Positions 33,110 through 40,354 of a DNA stretch of 64,000 nucleotides are shown here, piece after piece. A program made the translations under genes and the position numbers. How positions within the stretch are numbered: the stretch's first letter is position 1; every line of letters starts with the position of its first letter. The notes under the pieces are model-generated. The model made no database searches. It was not told the origin of the DNA and was given only the letters and a program-made list of their open reading frames with translations. The stretch spans positions 1 to 64,000 of the forward strand of contig DATAES010000151.1 in NCBI GenBank assembly GCA_036257895.1, in the 5' to 3' direction. The DNA is from DATAES01 sp036257895. GTDB taxonomy: Bacteria; Actinomycetota; Acidimicrobiia; Acidimicrobiales; JACDCH01.

Positions 33110-33834
33110 GCGAAGACGCGACACTCGTCCTGGTCGTCGAGAACGACGCCAACATCGTCGACCTCGTCCAGGCGAACCTGCTGGCACGAGGGTTCGCGGT
33201 GATCGTGTCGCGCACAGGCGCCGACTCGGTCGAGCTCGTCGACACTCGCAGTCCGGATGTCGTGCTGCTCGACCTCATGCTTCCGGCTGTCGACGGCTTC
33301 GACCTGTGCCGAGAGATCCGGGAGCGTTCCTCCGTGGGGATCATCGTCGTGTCAGCTCGTCGGGGCGAGCAGGACAAGGTCCGCGCACTCAATCTCGGCG
33401 CCGACGACTACCTGACCAAGCCGTTCGGGATTGACGAACTGCTCGCCCGCATCAACGCGCTCCTGCGGCGCAGCCGTCCGCCGGCGCCTCCCGAGGTGCA
33501 TGCGCCAGTCTCGTTCGGCTCGGTGACGGTCGACCTCGAGGCACAGCTCGTCACCAAGGACGGCGTGGCCGTCCACTTGACGCCGACGGAGTTCGCGCTC
33601 CTGCGCGAGCTCGTGCTCGCCCCCGGCAAGCTGTTGTCGCACGCGACGCTGTTGCGCAAGGTGTGGGGCCCCGGTTACGAGACCGCGACGGAGTACACCC
33701 GCGTGTACGTGCGCAGGCTGCGGGCCAAGCTCGAGGATCCCGACGGTCCGGCTCTCATCGCCACCGAGCCGCGCGCCGGCTACCGGATGGCGCTCCCCGA
33801 GGAGCGACCCAACGAGTCGATGCCGTCACGCTGA
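33106..33834 (+). CDS. OmpR/KdpE-family response regulator
   Basis: 242-aa response regulator. Receiver: acidic pocket near E12/D14, phospho-acceptor Asp56 in VVLLDLMLP, Ser83 in VVSARR, Lys105 in LTKPFG. C-terminal winged helix: LTPTEFALLRELVLAPGKLLSH, LLRKVWGPGY and VYVRRLRAKLEDP, the OmpR pattern closest in feel to KdpE. ATGA overlap with the fused kinase gene shows they are a pair. It probably controls the transporter genes just downstream, where paired GTTC motifs 11-12 bp apart lie at 33853-33910. Confidence 0.95.
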   Translation: MSEDATLVLVVENDANIVDLVQANLLARGFAVIVSRTGADSVELVDTRSPDVVLLDLMLPAVDGFDLCREIRERSSVGIIVVSARRGEQDKVRALNLGADDYLTKPFGIDELLARINALLRRSRPPAPPEVHAPVSFGSVTVDLEAQLVTKDGVAVHLTPTEFALLRELVLAPGKLLSHATLLRKVWGPGYETATEYTRVYVRRLRAKLEDPDGPALIATEPRAGYRMALPEERPNESMPSR

Positions 33835-33852
33835 GCGTGCGCGCCAGGCGGC

Positions 33853-33910
33853 GTTCGCGGTTCGTTCACGTTGAGGCAAGGATTTCTACATCTCGTTCAC
33901 ATCCGCGTTC
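33853..33910 (+). promoter_or_regulatory. Candidate response-regulator operator: paired GTTC repeats spaced 11-12 bp
   Basis: GTTC occurs at 33853, 33864, 33895 and 33907, forming two pairs spaced 11 and 12 bp (GTTCGCGGTTC + GTTCACGTTGA; GTTCACATCCGC + GTTCCTAGCG). OmpR/PhoB-type regulators bind direct repeats with this helical spacing, and GTTCAC-type half sites are known for PhoP in actinomycetes. The region is less GC-rich than its surroundings (GGATTTCTACATCT between the pairs) and lies upstream of the binding-protein gene. A promoter inside it is likely but no clean -35/-10 pair is visible. Confidence 0.5.
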
Positions 33911-33979
33911 CTAGCGTCGCAGCCAAGAGGCACCGCGCCTTCGGTGTCGTGTCATCGGGTACCGCACAGGGGGAAGCAC

Positions 33980-35194
33980 ATGCGCGTCAGGCATCTCAGG
34001 TCGACCGTTGCCCTCGTCACGTTGGGGCTCCTGCTGCTTGCAGCGTGCAGCGACTCCAAGAGCAACACGAGCACGAGCTCGGGCGGGAACGGGTCGAACG
34101 CGTCGAGTGGCACCATCGCGGCGTCGGACTTCGCGGCCGACTTCGCGGCGATGGCCAAGGTGAAGGATCTCGCAGCCAAGGGCAAGGGCCTCATCGGGGT
34201 CCTGTTGCCTGACACGACGACCTCGGCGCGCTACGAGTCGTTCGACCGCCCATATCTCGAGAAGGCGTTCCAGACCGCGGGGCTGTCCAAGGACCAGTAC
34301 AAGATCGACAACGCTCAGGGCAGCGCGTCCACCATGCAGACGCAAGCCGAGGCCGACATCACGAACGGGGCCACCGTGCTGTTGGTCGATGCGCTCGATT
34401 CGGGCAGCGGCGCGGCGATCGAGTCAGCCGCCGCGGCCAAGGGCGTCAGGGTCATCGACTACGACCGCCTCGTGAAGGGGGGCGACCCCGACCGGGTGTA
34501 CGTCAGCTTCGACAACGTGGAGGTCGGCAAGCTCATCGGCCAGGGCTTCATCGACTGCGCCACCGACTGGAAGGTGGCGAAGCCGAACGTTCTCGTGATG
34601 GACGGCGATCCCACCGACAACAACGCCGGCCTGTTCGCGCAGGGCTACAACGGCGTGCTCCAGCCGAAGTTCGATTCCGGCGACTACGTGAAGGTCGGTG
34701 AGCCGGCAGGCACGTGGACCCCGACGGTGGCAGCCACCACGTTCGAGCAGCAGTACACGGCCAATCCCAACATCAACTCGGCCGTGACGCCGAACGACGA
34801 CAACGCGAACGCGGTGATCGCGAGCCTGCAGCGCCAGCAGATCCCGGCAAAGACGTTCCCGACGACCGGGCAGGACGCGTCGACATCCGGGCTCCAGAAC
34901 ATCCTGAAGGGCTACCAGTGCGGCACCGTCTACAAGCCGATCTACCTCGAGGCCCAGGCCGCGGCCGCAGTCGCCATCTACATGCGGGCCGGTGAGGATC
35001 CGCCGTCGGCGCTGGTCAACGGCACGACGAAGGACACGCAGGCGAACACCGACGTGCCGTCGGTGCTGCTGAAGCCGACGTGGGTCACGGTCGACAACAT
35101 GTCGGCCACCGTCGTCAAGGACGGTGCCGTGACGGTCGCGGCGCTCTGTGTCACTGCCGTGGCCACGCAGTGCTCTGCGGCGGGGATCAAGTAG
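33980..35194 (+). CDS. XylF-like sugar ABC transporter substrate-binding lipoprotein
   Basis: 404-aa periplasmic-binding-protein type 1 lipoprotein. Signal peptide MRVRHLRSTVALVTLGLLLL with lipobox LLAAC (Cys23), then a Ser/Asn/Gly-rich tether. The mature part resembles D-xylose-binding XylF: GLIGVLLPDTTTSARYESFD, IDYDRLV, YVSFDNVEVGKLIGQG, NVLVMDGDPTDNNA, AVTPNDDNANAV. It should capture a pentose or related sugar outside the membrane. ATG at 33980 follows AGGGGGA. It is separated from the ATPase gene by 110 bp containing a strong hairpin. Confidence 0.92.
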   Translation: MRVRHLRSTVALVTLGLLLLAACSDSKSNTSTSSGGNGSNASSGTIAASDFAADFAAMAKVKDLAAKGKGLIGVLLPDTTTSARYESFDRPYLEKAFQTAGLSKDQYKIDNAQGSASTMQTQAEADITNGATVLLVDALDSGSGAAIESAAAAKGVRVIDYDRLVKGGDPDRVYVSFDNVEVGKLIGQGFIDCATDWKVAKPNVLVMDGDPTDNNAGLFAQGYNGVLQPKFDSGDYVKVGEPAGTWTPTVAATTFEQQYTANPNINSAVTPNDDNANAVIASLQRQQIPAKTFPTTGQDASTSGLQNILKGYQCGTVYKPIYLEAQAAAAVAIYMRAGEDPPSALVNGTTKDTQANTDVPSVLLKPTWVTVDNMSATVVKDGAVTVAALCVTAVATQCSAAGIK

Positions 35195-35206
35195 TCGACG
35201 CTGGGG

Positions 35207-35243
35207 GGACGCGGTGGACGAGGGCTTCTCGTGCACCGCGTCC
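35207..35243 (+). terminator. Strong intercistronic hairpin between binding protein and ATPase genes
   Basis: GGACGCGGTG at 35207-35216 pairs perfectly with CACCGCGTCC at 35234-35243; the inner GACGAG/CTCGTG extends the stem to about 16 bp with a five-base GGCTT loop. It begins 13 bp after the binding-protein stop. There is no T-run. Such hairpins after binding-protein genes commonly cause partial termination or protect the upstream mRNA, raising binding protein over transporter; that role here is inferred. Confidence 0.7.
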
Positions 35244-35304
35244 GCCGGCGAACCACAATGCAGCTGTGCCAGTTGGTCGGTGAGGCCCGGGGAGGAACCA
35301 GGTC

Positions 35305-36120
35305 GTGAACCCGGACGCCACTGTGCAAAGCGAACCCGAACGAACGTCGTCGAGCGCCAGCCCGTTGCTCCGTCTCGAGGGCATCGGGAAGAGCTTCGGC
35401 AACGTGCACGCGCTCGTCGACATCGACCTCGACATCCTCTCGGGCGAGGTCATGGCGTTGACCGGCGACAACGGCGCCGGCAAGTCCGTGCTCATCAAGT
35501 GCATCGCCGGCATTCACAGCCCTGACACCGGCAGAATCCTCTGGGAGGGGACGCCGGCTCACCTCCGGTCCCCCCGGGACTCGTCGGCGCTGGGCATCGA
35601 GACCGTCCACCAGGACCTCGCGCTCTGCGACAACCTCGACATCGTCCAGAACATGTTCCTCGGTCGCGAGAAGGTGCGGCACCACGCCCTGGACGAGGAG
35701 GACATGGAGCGCGCCGCGGGCCAGACCCTCGGCGGGCTCGCGGTCACGACAGTGCGTTCGGTGCGTCAGCTTGTCGCATCGCTCTCGGGCGGCCAGCGTC
35801 AATCGGTCGCCATCGCGAAAGCGGTCCTCTGGAACTCGAAGCTGGTGATCATGGACGAGCCCACCGCCGCGCTCGGCGTCGCGCAGACGCGGATGGTCCT
35901 CGATCTCGTGCGCCGGCTTGCCGACCGAGGGCTCGCAGTTCTGATCGTGTCGCACAACATGAACGACGTGTTCCAGGTGGCCGACCGCATCACGGTGCTC
36001 CGTCTCGGGCGCCTCGTCGCGGTGCGGCCTCGGGCGGAGATGGATCCCCAGATCGCGGTCGACCTCATGACCACCGGCGTGTCGACCCGAACGGTGAAGA
36101 TGGCCGATGACCGCGGTTGA
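35305..36120 (+). CDS. Single-domain sugar ABC transporter ATPase
   Basis: 271-aa ABC ATPase: Walker A GDNGAGKS (54-61), Q-loop HQD, signature LSGGQ (160-164), Walker B VIMDEP (D184, E185) and H217 in VSHN. It is half the size of XylG/RbsA-type proteins, which carry two ATPase domains in one chain. It shares the distinctive QDLALCDNL segment with the ATPase part of the upstream kinase fusion, suggesting local duplication. GTG at 35305 with GGGGAGGA upstream. It overlaps the permease gene by 14 bases. It may act as a homodimer or pair with the kinase-fused ATPase. Confidence 0.92.
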   Translation: MNPDATVQSEPERTSSSASPLLRLEGIGKSFGNVHALVDIDLDILSGEVMALTGDNGAGKSVLIKCIAGIHSPDTGRILWEGTPAHLRSPRDSSALGIETVHQDLALCDNLDIVQNMFLGREKVRHHALDEEDMERAAGQTLGGLAVTTVRSVRQLVASLSGGQRQSVAIAKAVLWNSKLVIMDEPTAALGVAQTRMVLDLVRRLADRGLAVLIVSHNMNDVFQVADRITVLRLGRLVAVRPRAEMDPQIAVDLMTTGVSTRTVKMADDRG

Positions 36121-37399
36121 CGAGCCCGAACCGGCCGCGGTCGACCACGAACTGGTCGAGGCGGCCGTCGCGGAGACCGAAGTCACCGAGCCGCCCGAGG
36201 CCGTCGCCGAGACCCTCCGCGACTACACGCGGGTGGTGTACGTCCGCATCAAGTCGGGCGACAGCGGCGTGCTCCCGGTGGTCGGCGGGCTGCTCCTCAT
36301 TTCGATCCTGTTCCAGTGGCTGAACCCGAACTTCCTGACAGCCGGGAACATCGTCAACCTGCTGATCCAGGGCGCGCCGTACATGCTGCTGGCAATGGGT
36401 GAGATCTTCGCGCTGTTGCTCGGCGAGATCGATCTGTCGATCGGCTTCGTCAGCGGCATCGGCGGTGTCGTCACCGCGGAGTTGGTGAAAGAGTCGACCG
36501 GCTGGCCCTGGTGGGCGGCGATCCTGGCGGGTCTAGTCGTCTGCGCGCTGATTGGCCTGCTGCAGGGAACGATCATCACTCGCTTCGGCCTCCCGTCGTT
36601 CGTCGTGACACTGGCCGGTCTGCTCGGGTGGCAAGGCGTGATGTTGCTGATACTCGGTCAAGGCGGCTCGCAGCCGATCAACGACGACGTCATCAACAAC
36701 ATCACGAGCGGCAACCTCACACCCGCGGGCAGTTGGCTAGCGATGATCGCGATCGTCGCCGCGTTCGGCGCGCGCACGTGGTTCCGCGAGGCGCGCCGGC
36801 GCGCGTCAGGTCTCGTGGCTCCGCCCGCGGTCGTGACGGTGATCAAGATCGCGGCTTCGGCGGTCGCGGGCATCATCCTCGTGATCATCTGCAACACCGA
36901 TCGCGGGCGGCTCGTGCCGATCCAGGGCGTGCCGTGGGTCGTGTTGCTCGTGCTGGCGGTGCTGACCGCGTGGACGTTCCTGCTCGGTCGCACGCGCTTC
37001 GGTCGTTACGTGTATGCCATCGGCGGCAACGCAGAAGCAGCACGCCGCGCCGGTATCAACCTCTCTCGCATCCGCACGATGTGCTTCATGCTGTCGTCCT
37101 TCACAGCCGGCATCGCGGGCATCGTCACTGCGTCACGGTTGCGCTCGGTGTCCACGTCGCTCGAGGGCGGAACGCTCGTGCTCTACGCCGTCGCCGCGGC
37201 CGTGATCGGGGGCACGAGCCTGTTCGGCGGGCGGGGCAAGGCGATCCACGCCGTGCTCGGCGGCCTCGTGATCGCGGCGATCGACAACGGCATGGGCCTC
37301 CAGGGCTACAGCGCGGCGGCGAAGTACGTGGTGACCGCGCTCGTTTTGCTGGCTGCGGTCACGATCGACGCCGTGGCCCGGCGCAACGCCGCGCGCTGA
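36107..37399 (+). CDS. XylH-like sugar ABC transporter permease
   Basis: 430-aa inner-membrane permease of the branched-chain/ribose (CUT2) family. An acidic cytoplasmic N-terminus of about 50 residues precedes roughly ten hydrophobic helices. Family features: LLAMGEIFALLLGEIDLSIGF with the EIDLSIG signature, GLPSFVVTLAGLLGWQG, and NAEAARRAGINLSRIRTMCF followed by GIVTASRL, the cytoplasmic coupling loop that contacts the ATPases. The gap between the fifth and later helices (VTVIKIAAS region) is XylH-like. Last gene of the kinase/transporter cluster; 2 bp from the convergent VOC stop. Confidence 0.93.
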   Translation: MTAVDEPEPAAVDHELVEAAVAETEVTEPPEAVAETLRDYTRVVYVRIKSGDSGVLPVVGGLLLISILFQWLNPNFLTAGNIVNLLIQGAPYMLLAMGEIFALLLGEIDLSIGFVSGIGGVVTAELVKESTGWPWWAAILAGLVVCALIGLLQGTIITRFGLPSFVVTLAGLLGWQGVMLLILGQGGSQPINDDVINNITSGNLTPAGSWLAMIAIVAAFGARTWFREARRRASGLVAPPAVVTVIKIAASAVAGIILVIICNTDRGRLVPIQGVPWVVLLVLAVLTAWTFLLGRTRFGRYVYAIGGNAEAARRAGINLSRIRTMCFMLSSFTAGIAGIVTASRLRSVSTSLEGGTLVLYAVAAAVIGGTSLFGGRGKAIHAVLGGLVIAAIDNGMGLQGYSAAAKYVVTALVLLAAVTIDAVARRNAAR

Positions 37400-37401
37400 G
37401 G

Positions 37402-38091
37402 TCAGAAGCGGAACTCGACGCCGCCGATCCGGCGGGTTCCGTCGCCAGATCCGCGTAGGTCGACGGCGGCGAGTCCACCCGTTCCGTCGACGATGCGAAG
37501 GCTCGCGTTGTCGAGCTCGATCACGCCCTCGACGACGGGCAGGGCGAGGATCTCACTCCACCGGGCTGCGACCTTGTCGGCGTCCGGTACGCGCAACTCG
37601 ACGCCGGAGATGCCGTCGACGGTTTCGGTGCGAACGGCGCGCTGCCAGTCGGGACCCGCCGGCATCCATGGCCCGTTGAAATCGTCGCCTCCCGGCTGGA
37701 AGTCGATCTCGAGGAACGACCCACCCGTGTCGCTCGGGTGAAGTTGCATGATCTTGTAGCCGTGCTCGTCGGCGTCGAGGACCTTGCGCATGCCGAGTTC
37801 CTCGGCGCGGGCGCGCACTTGCTCGTGCTCGTCGGTGTGGCAGATCACCATGTAGCCGCCGTCGCCACCGAGCCGGTCGAGCTGCCGGCCTGCGGCGGTG
37901 CCCTCCTTCGTCGGTGACACGACCTCGACGAACTGGGTCCCCACCGGCAGCACGGCGTTGCGCAGCCCGAATGTCGCGACAGCAGGATCGTTGAACGCGA
38001 CTTGCAACCCGAGCTCGCGCCCCAGGTCAGCGACGACTGCGTCGAGGTCGCGTGCAACGAGCGCGACCTGTCGCAGGCGGATCCACGTCAT
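37402..38091 (-). CDS. VOC family (glyoxalase-like) protein, two modules
   Basis: 229-aa protein with two vicinal-oxygen-chelate modules. The first starts RLRQVALVARDLDAVVADLGRELGL and includes VGTQFVEVVSP and GGYMVICHT; the second covers ISGVELRVPDADKVAARWSEIL to the end. The first module retains His/Glu-type ligand positions; the second is more degenerate. Function is unknown; methylmalonyl-CoA epimerase- or dioxygenase-like activity is possible. ATG at 38091 overlaps the stop of the enoyl-CoA hydratase gene by 4 bases. Confidence 0.82.
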   Translation of the reverse strand: MTWIRLRQVALVARDLDAVVADLGRELGLQVAFNDPAVATFGLRNAVLPVGTQFVEVVSPTKEGTAAGRQLDRLGGDGGYMVICHTDEHEQVRARAEELGMRKVLDADEHGYKIMQLHPSDTGGSFLEIDFQPGGDDFNGPWMPAGPDWQRAVRTETVDGISGVELRVPDADKVAARWSEILALPVVEGVIELDNASLRIVDGTGGLAAVDLRGSGDGTRRIGGVEFRF

Positions 38092-38855
38092 CGAAACACC
38101 GGCTTGCGCTTCTCGACAAAGGCGCGGAACGCCTCCGCGGTGTCCTCGCTCGCCGCGATCTTCAGGTGACGCTCTGCCTCGTAGTCGACGAAGTCGGCGA
38201 ACGACATCCGTTCGGCGGCCACGTAGTTCCTCTTCAACCCCAGTAGCGCGGTCGGCGACTTCTCGAGGAGCGTGGTGAGCACCTCCTCGGTGTCGGCTCT
38301 GAACGACTCGTCAGGGAAGACGCGCGCCACCAAGCCGATCTGGAGCGCTTCCGCAGCGTCGATACGCCGCGGCAAGAAGGACAGGTCGCGCGCTCGCGCC
38401 GCGCCGACGATGCGGGGGAGCGACCATGGGATCGCCATGTCGCCGGCCACGGCAACGTCGAGGAACGCGGTGTTGAGTCGAGCACCGGCGGACATCACCC
38501 GCAGGTCGCACGCCAGGGCCCACCCCAAGCCGGCGCCCGCACACGCGCCGTTGATCGCCGCGACGGTGACGGCGCGGATCTCGTGCAGCAGCGTCGTCAC
38601 CACGAACTCGCGTGACGTGAGCCGCTCGTCGGCCTCGCCACTCGTGAAGTGCTTGAGATCGGCTCCGGGACAGAACGCCTTGCCCTCGCCGGTGAGCACC
38701 AGCACGCGGATCGACGCGTTGCCCGCCGCCTGCTCGAGCGCGTCGCGTGCTTCGCGCACCATCCTGTTCGTCATCCCGTTCATGTTCTCCGGCCGGTTGA
38801 GCGTGAGCCGCGCGAGCCCGTCGGACACCTCGTAACGCAGGGTCTCGAAATCCAT
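38088..38855 (-). CDS. Enoyl-CoA hydratase/isomerase family protein
   Basis: 255-aa crotonase-fold protein. ARLTLNRPENMNGMT, LTGEGKAFCPGADLK (oxyanion and CoA site) and AAINGACAGAGLGWALACDLRV with RLNTAFLDVAVAGDMA are the expected motifs. The C-terminal SEDTAEAFRAFVEKRKPVF is typical of hydratases acting in beta-oxidation. ATG at 38855 is chosen because upstream frame reads through the family A palindrome. It is coupled to the VOC gene by a 4-base overlap. Confidence 0.9.
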   Translation of the reverse strand: MDFETLRYEVSDGLARLTLNRPENMNGMTNRMVREARDALEQAAGNASIRVLVLTGEGKAFCPGADLKHFTSGEADERLTSREFVVTTLLHEIRAVTVAAINGACAGAGLGWALACDLRVMSAGARLNTAFLDVAVAGDMAIPWSLPRIVGAARARDLSFLPRRIDAAEALQIGLVARVFPDESFRADTEEVLTTLLEKSPTALLGLKRNYVAAERMSFADFVDYEAERHLKIAASEDTAEAFRAFVEKRKPVFR

Positions 38856-38903
38856 CACGCTCACTGTCGTGCATCGACCGCGCCACTGTCCACGTCCCCC
38901 GGT

Positions 38904-38954
38904 CGAACTCCGGGTCGCCGTGGCCCCTATAGGGGCCACGGCGCACCAACATTG
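38904..38954. repeat. Dispersed palindrome, family A, copy 2
   Basis: Same element and same orientation as copy 1: CGAACTCCGGGT, a perfect 28-bp palindrome at 38916-38943 centred on CCCCTATAGGGG, then GCACCAACATTG. It lies in the 126-bp gap between two minus-strand genes, 27 bp beyond the stop of the VOC gene at 38982 and 48 bp upstream of the enoyl-CoA hydratase start. Confidence 0.9.
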
Positions 38955-38981
38955 CCAGACGATGGTCTACGGGGGTGGGTA

Positions 38982-39338
38982 CTACTCGGCGCTTCTCAGC
39001 ACGCAGAGCTCGTTGCCTTCCGGATCCGCGAGCACGATCCACGTCTCCTCGCCGGTCTGCCCGATGTCGACGCGCGTCGCGCCCATCGACTCGAGTCGCG
39101 CCACCTCGGCATCACGATCGTCCGGACGGAGGTCGAGGTGGATCCTGTTCTTCGCGGTCTTGTCGTCGCGCACTTCGAGAAAGAGAAGGGTCGCTCCGTT
39201 CGCGCCACCCTTCGGCTGGATCCAGATCTCATCCGGTTCTTCGCCGCCGACCTCGTAGTCGAGCGCCTCCGCCCACCATCGTGCGAGTGCATGCGGATCA
39301 TGCGCATCGATCGTCACAGTTTCGAGGCGCAAGGTCAC
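38982..39338 (-). CDS. VOC family (glyoxalase-like) protein
   Basis: 118-aa single-module VOC protein of the glyoxalase-6 type. The sequence VTIDAHDPHALARWWAEALDYEV, then IWIQPKGG, NRIHLDLRPDDRDAEVARLESMGATRV and IVLADPEGNELCVL is the standard order. His in NRIHLDL and Glu in GNELCVL are likely metal or active-site positions. Such proteins are often of unknown role in actinobacteria. ATG at 39338; 31 bp downstream of the aldo/keto reductase start side on the same strand order. Confidence 0.87.
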   Translation of the reverse strand: MTLRLETVTIDAHDPHALARWWAEALDYEVGGEEPDEIWIQPKGGANGATLLFLEVRDDKTAKNRIHLDLRPDDRDAEVARLESMGATRVDIGQTGEETWIVLADPEGNELCVLRSAE

Positions 39339-39369
39339 GGAGCGAACCTCCGATTCGCTGAACCAGCCA

Positions 39370-40269
39370 TCATCTCGGAATCGGGAAGATCACGTCCTCG
39401 TCCGCCATCCCGGCGGCTGCATCCGCGCGGTCCTCGGCAGCCATCGGGGTGAACCGCTCGGCAGCTTCGAGCACGCGGGGGAGCAAGCCGAGATCGCCCG
39501 GTGTGCAGAACGCGTGCACGCCGGGTGTCGACAGCGCGAACGACACGCCCCGTTCGATGCCGTCATCGTCCTTCTGTGGCTCGTACCACGACGTTGCCCA
39601 CCGGTCTGCAGTGGCGGGGTCGCCCGCGATCACGTCCGCCAGGGGCCGCTGATCGGGCCATGGCCGGCGAGCGACGGCCTTGATGACCATCACGCCCAGG
39701 TCGCGCTCGGCGCACACTGCGAGCAGCTCCTCGGCGGCTTCTCGGTAGACCGGGTCGGCCCACAGGCGCGGATACACCGGGAACATCACCGTGTCGAGGT
39801 CGTAGCGCCGCAGCGCTTCGAGAAACGTGCGCGGCACCGTGAGGTCGTGGCCCGTGATGCCGGCGAAGCGGCACTTGCCTTCGTCGCGCAGCTGGAGGAT
39901 GCGCTCGATGCCAGGGGCGCGGTTCTCGAGCTCGTCGAGTGTGGTGACGGCGTGCGCTTGGTACAGGTCGAGGACGTCGCAGCCGAGCAGTCGCCGGCTG
40001 TCGTCGAACTGGTCGACGACACCATCCGGATTCGATCGCAACGTCTTGGCCGCGACGAACAGCTCGTCGCGCACCGCGGGAACGGCAGGGCCGACGGCCT
40101 TCTGCGCGTCGCCGTACTGCGGCGCGATGTCGAGGTGGTTCACACCGTGTTCCATCGCGAGTGTGAGGCCCCGAGCACCTTGCTCTTCCGAGGACATCCA
40201 GAACGCGGCCCCCCCGAGGATGGCGACGCTGCTCTCGTGCCCGGTTCGACCCAGTCGCCGACGCTCCAT
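39370..40269 (-). CDS. Aldo/keto reductase
   Basis: 299-aa TIM-barrel aldo/keto reductase. Seen: MERRRLGRTGHESSVAILGG, NHLDIAPQYGDAQKAVGPAV with the catalytic Asp/Tyr pair, LFVAAKTL with the catalytic Lys, and DLYQAHAVTTLDEL with the His region. The C-terminal part (ALSTPGVHAFCTPGDLGLL) is the cofactor-binding end. It probably reduces a carbonyl with NADPH; substrate unknown. ATG at 40269. The nearby VOC gene downstream may be cotranscribed. Confidence 0.88.
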   Translation of the reverse strand: MERRRLGRTGHESSVAILGGAAFWMSSEEQGARGLTLAMEHGVNHLDIAPQYGDAQKAVGPAVPAVRDELFVAAKTLRSNPDGVVDQFDDSRRLLGCDVLDLYQAHAVTTLDELENRAPGIERILQLRDEGKCRFAGITGHDLTVPRTFLEALRRYDLDTVMFPVYPRLWADPVYREAAEELLAVCAERDLGVMVIKAVARRPWPDQRPLADVIAGDPATADRWATSWYEPQKDDDGIERGVSFALSTPGVHAFCTPGDLGLLPRVLEAAERFTPMAAEDRADAAAGMADEDVIFPIPR

Positions 40270-40298
40270 TGCTGCCCCCTCCGGCGCACCCTGTCGTT

Positions 40299-40345
40299 CT
40301 TGCGTGCAACGTGGACCCTATAGGGCCGTTCTGCACGCCGAAACG
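40299..40345. repeat. Dispersed palindrome, family B, copy 2
   Basis: CTTGCG and an imperfect palindrome GTGGACCCTATAGGGCC (40311-40327) followed by the conserved GCACGCCGAAACG (40333-40345). It lies 9 bp beyond the stop of the minus-strand AarF kinase gene at 40355 and 29 bp upstream of the aldo/keto reductase start, with the conserved 13-mer nearest the stop as in copies 1 and 3. Confidence 0.83.
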
Positions 40346-40354
40346 GCTGGGTGG

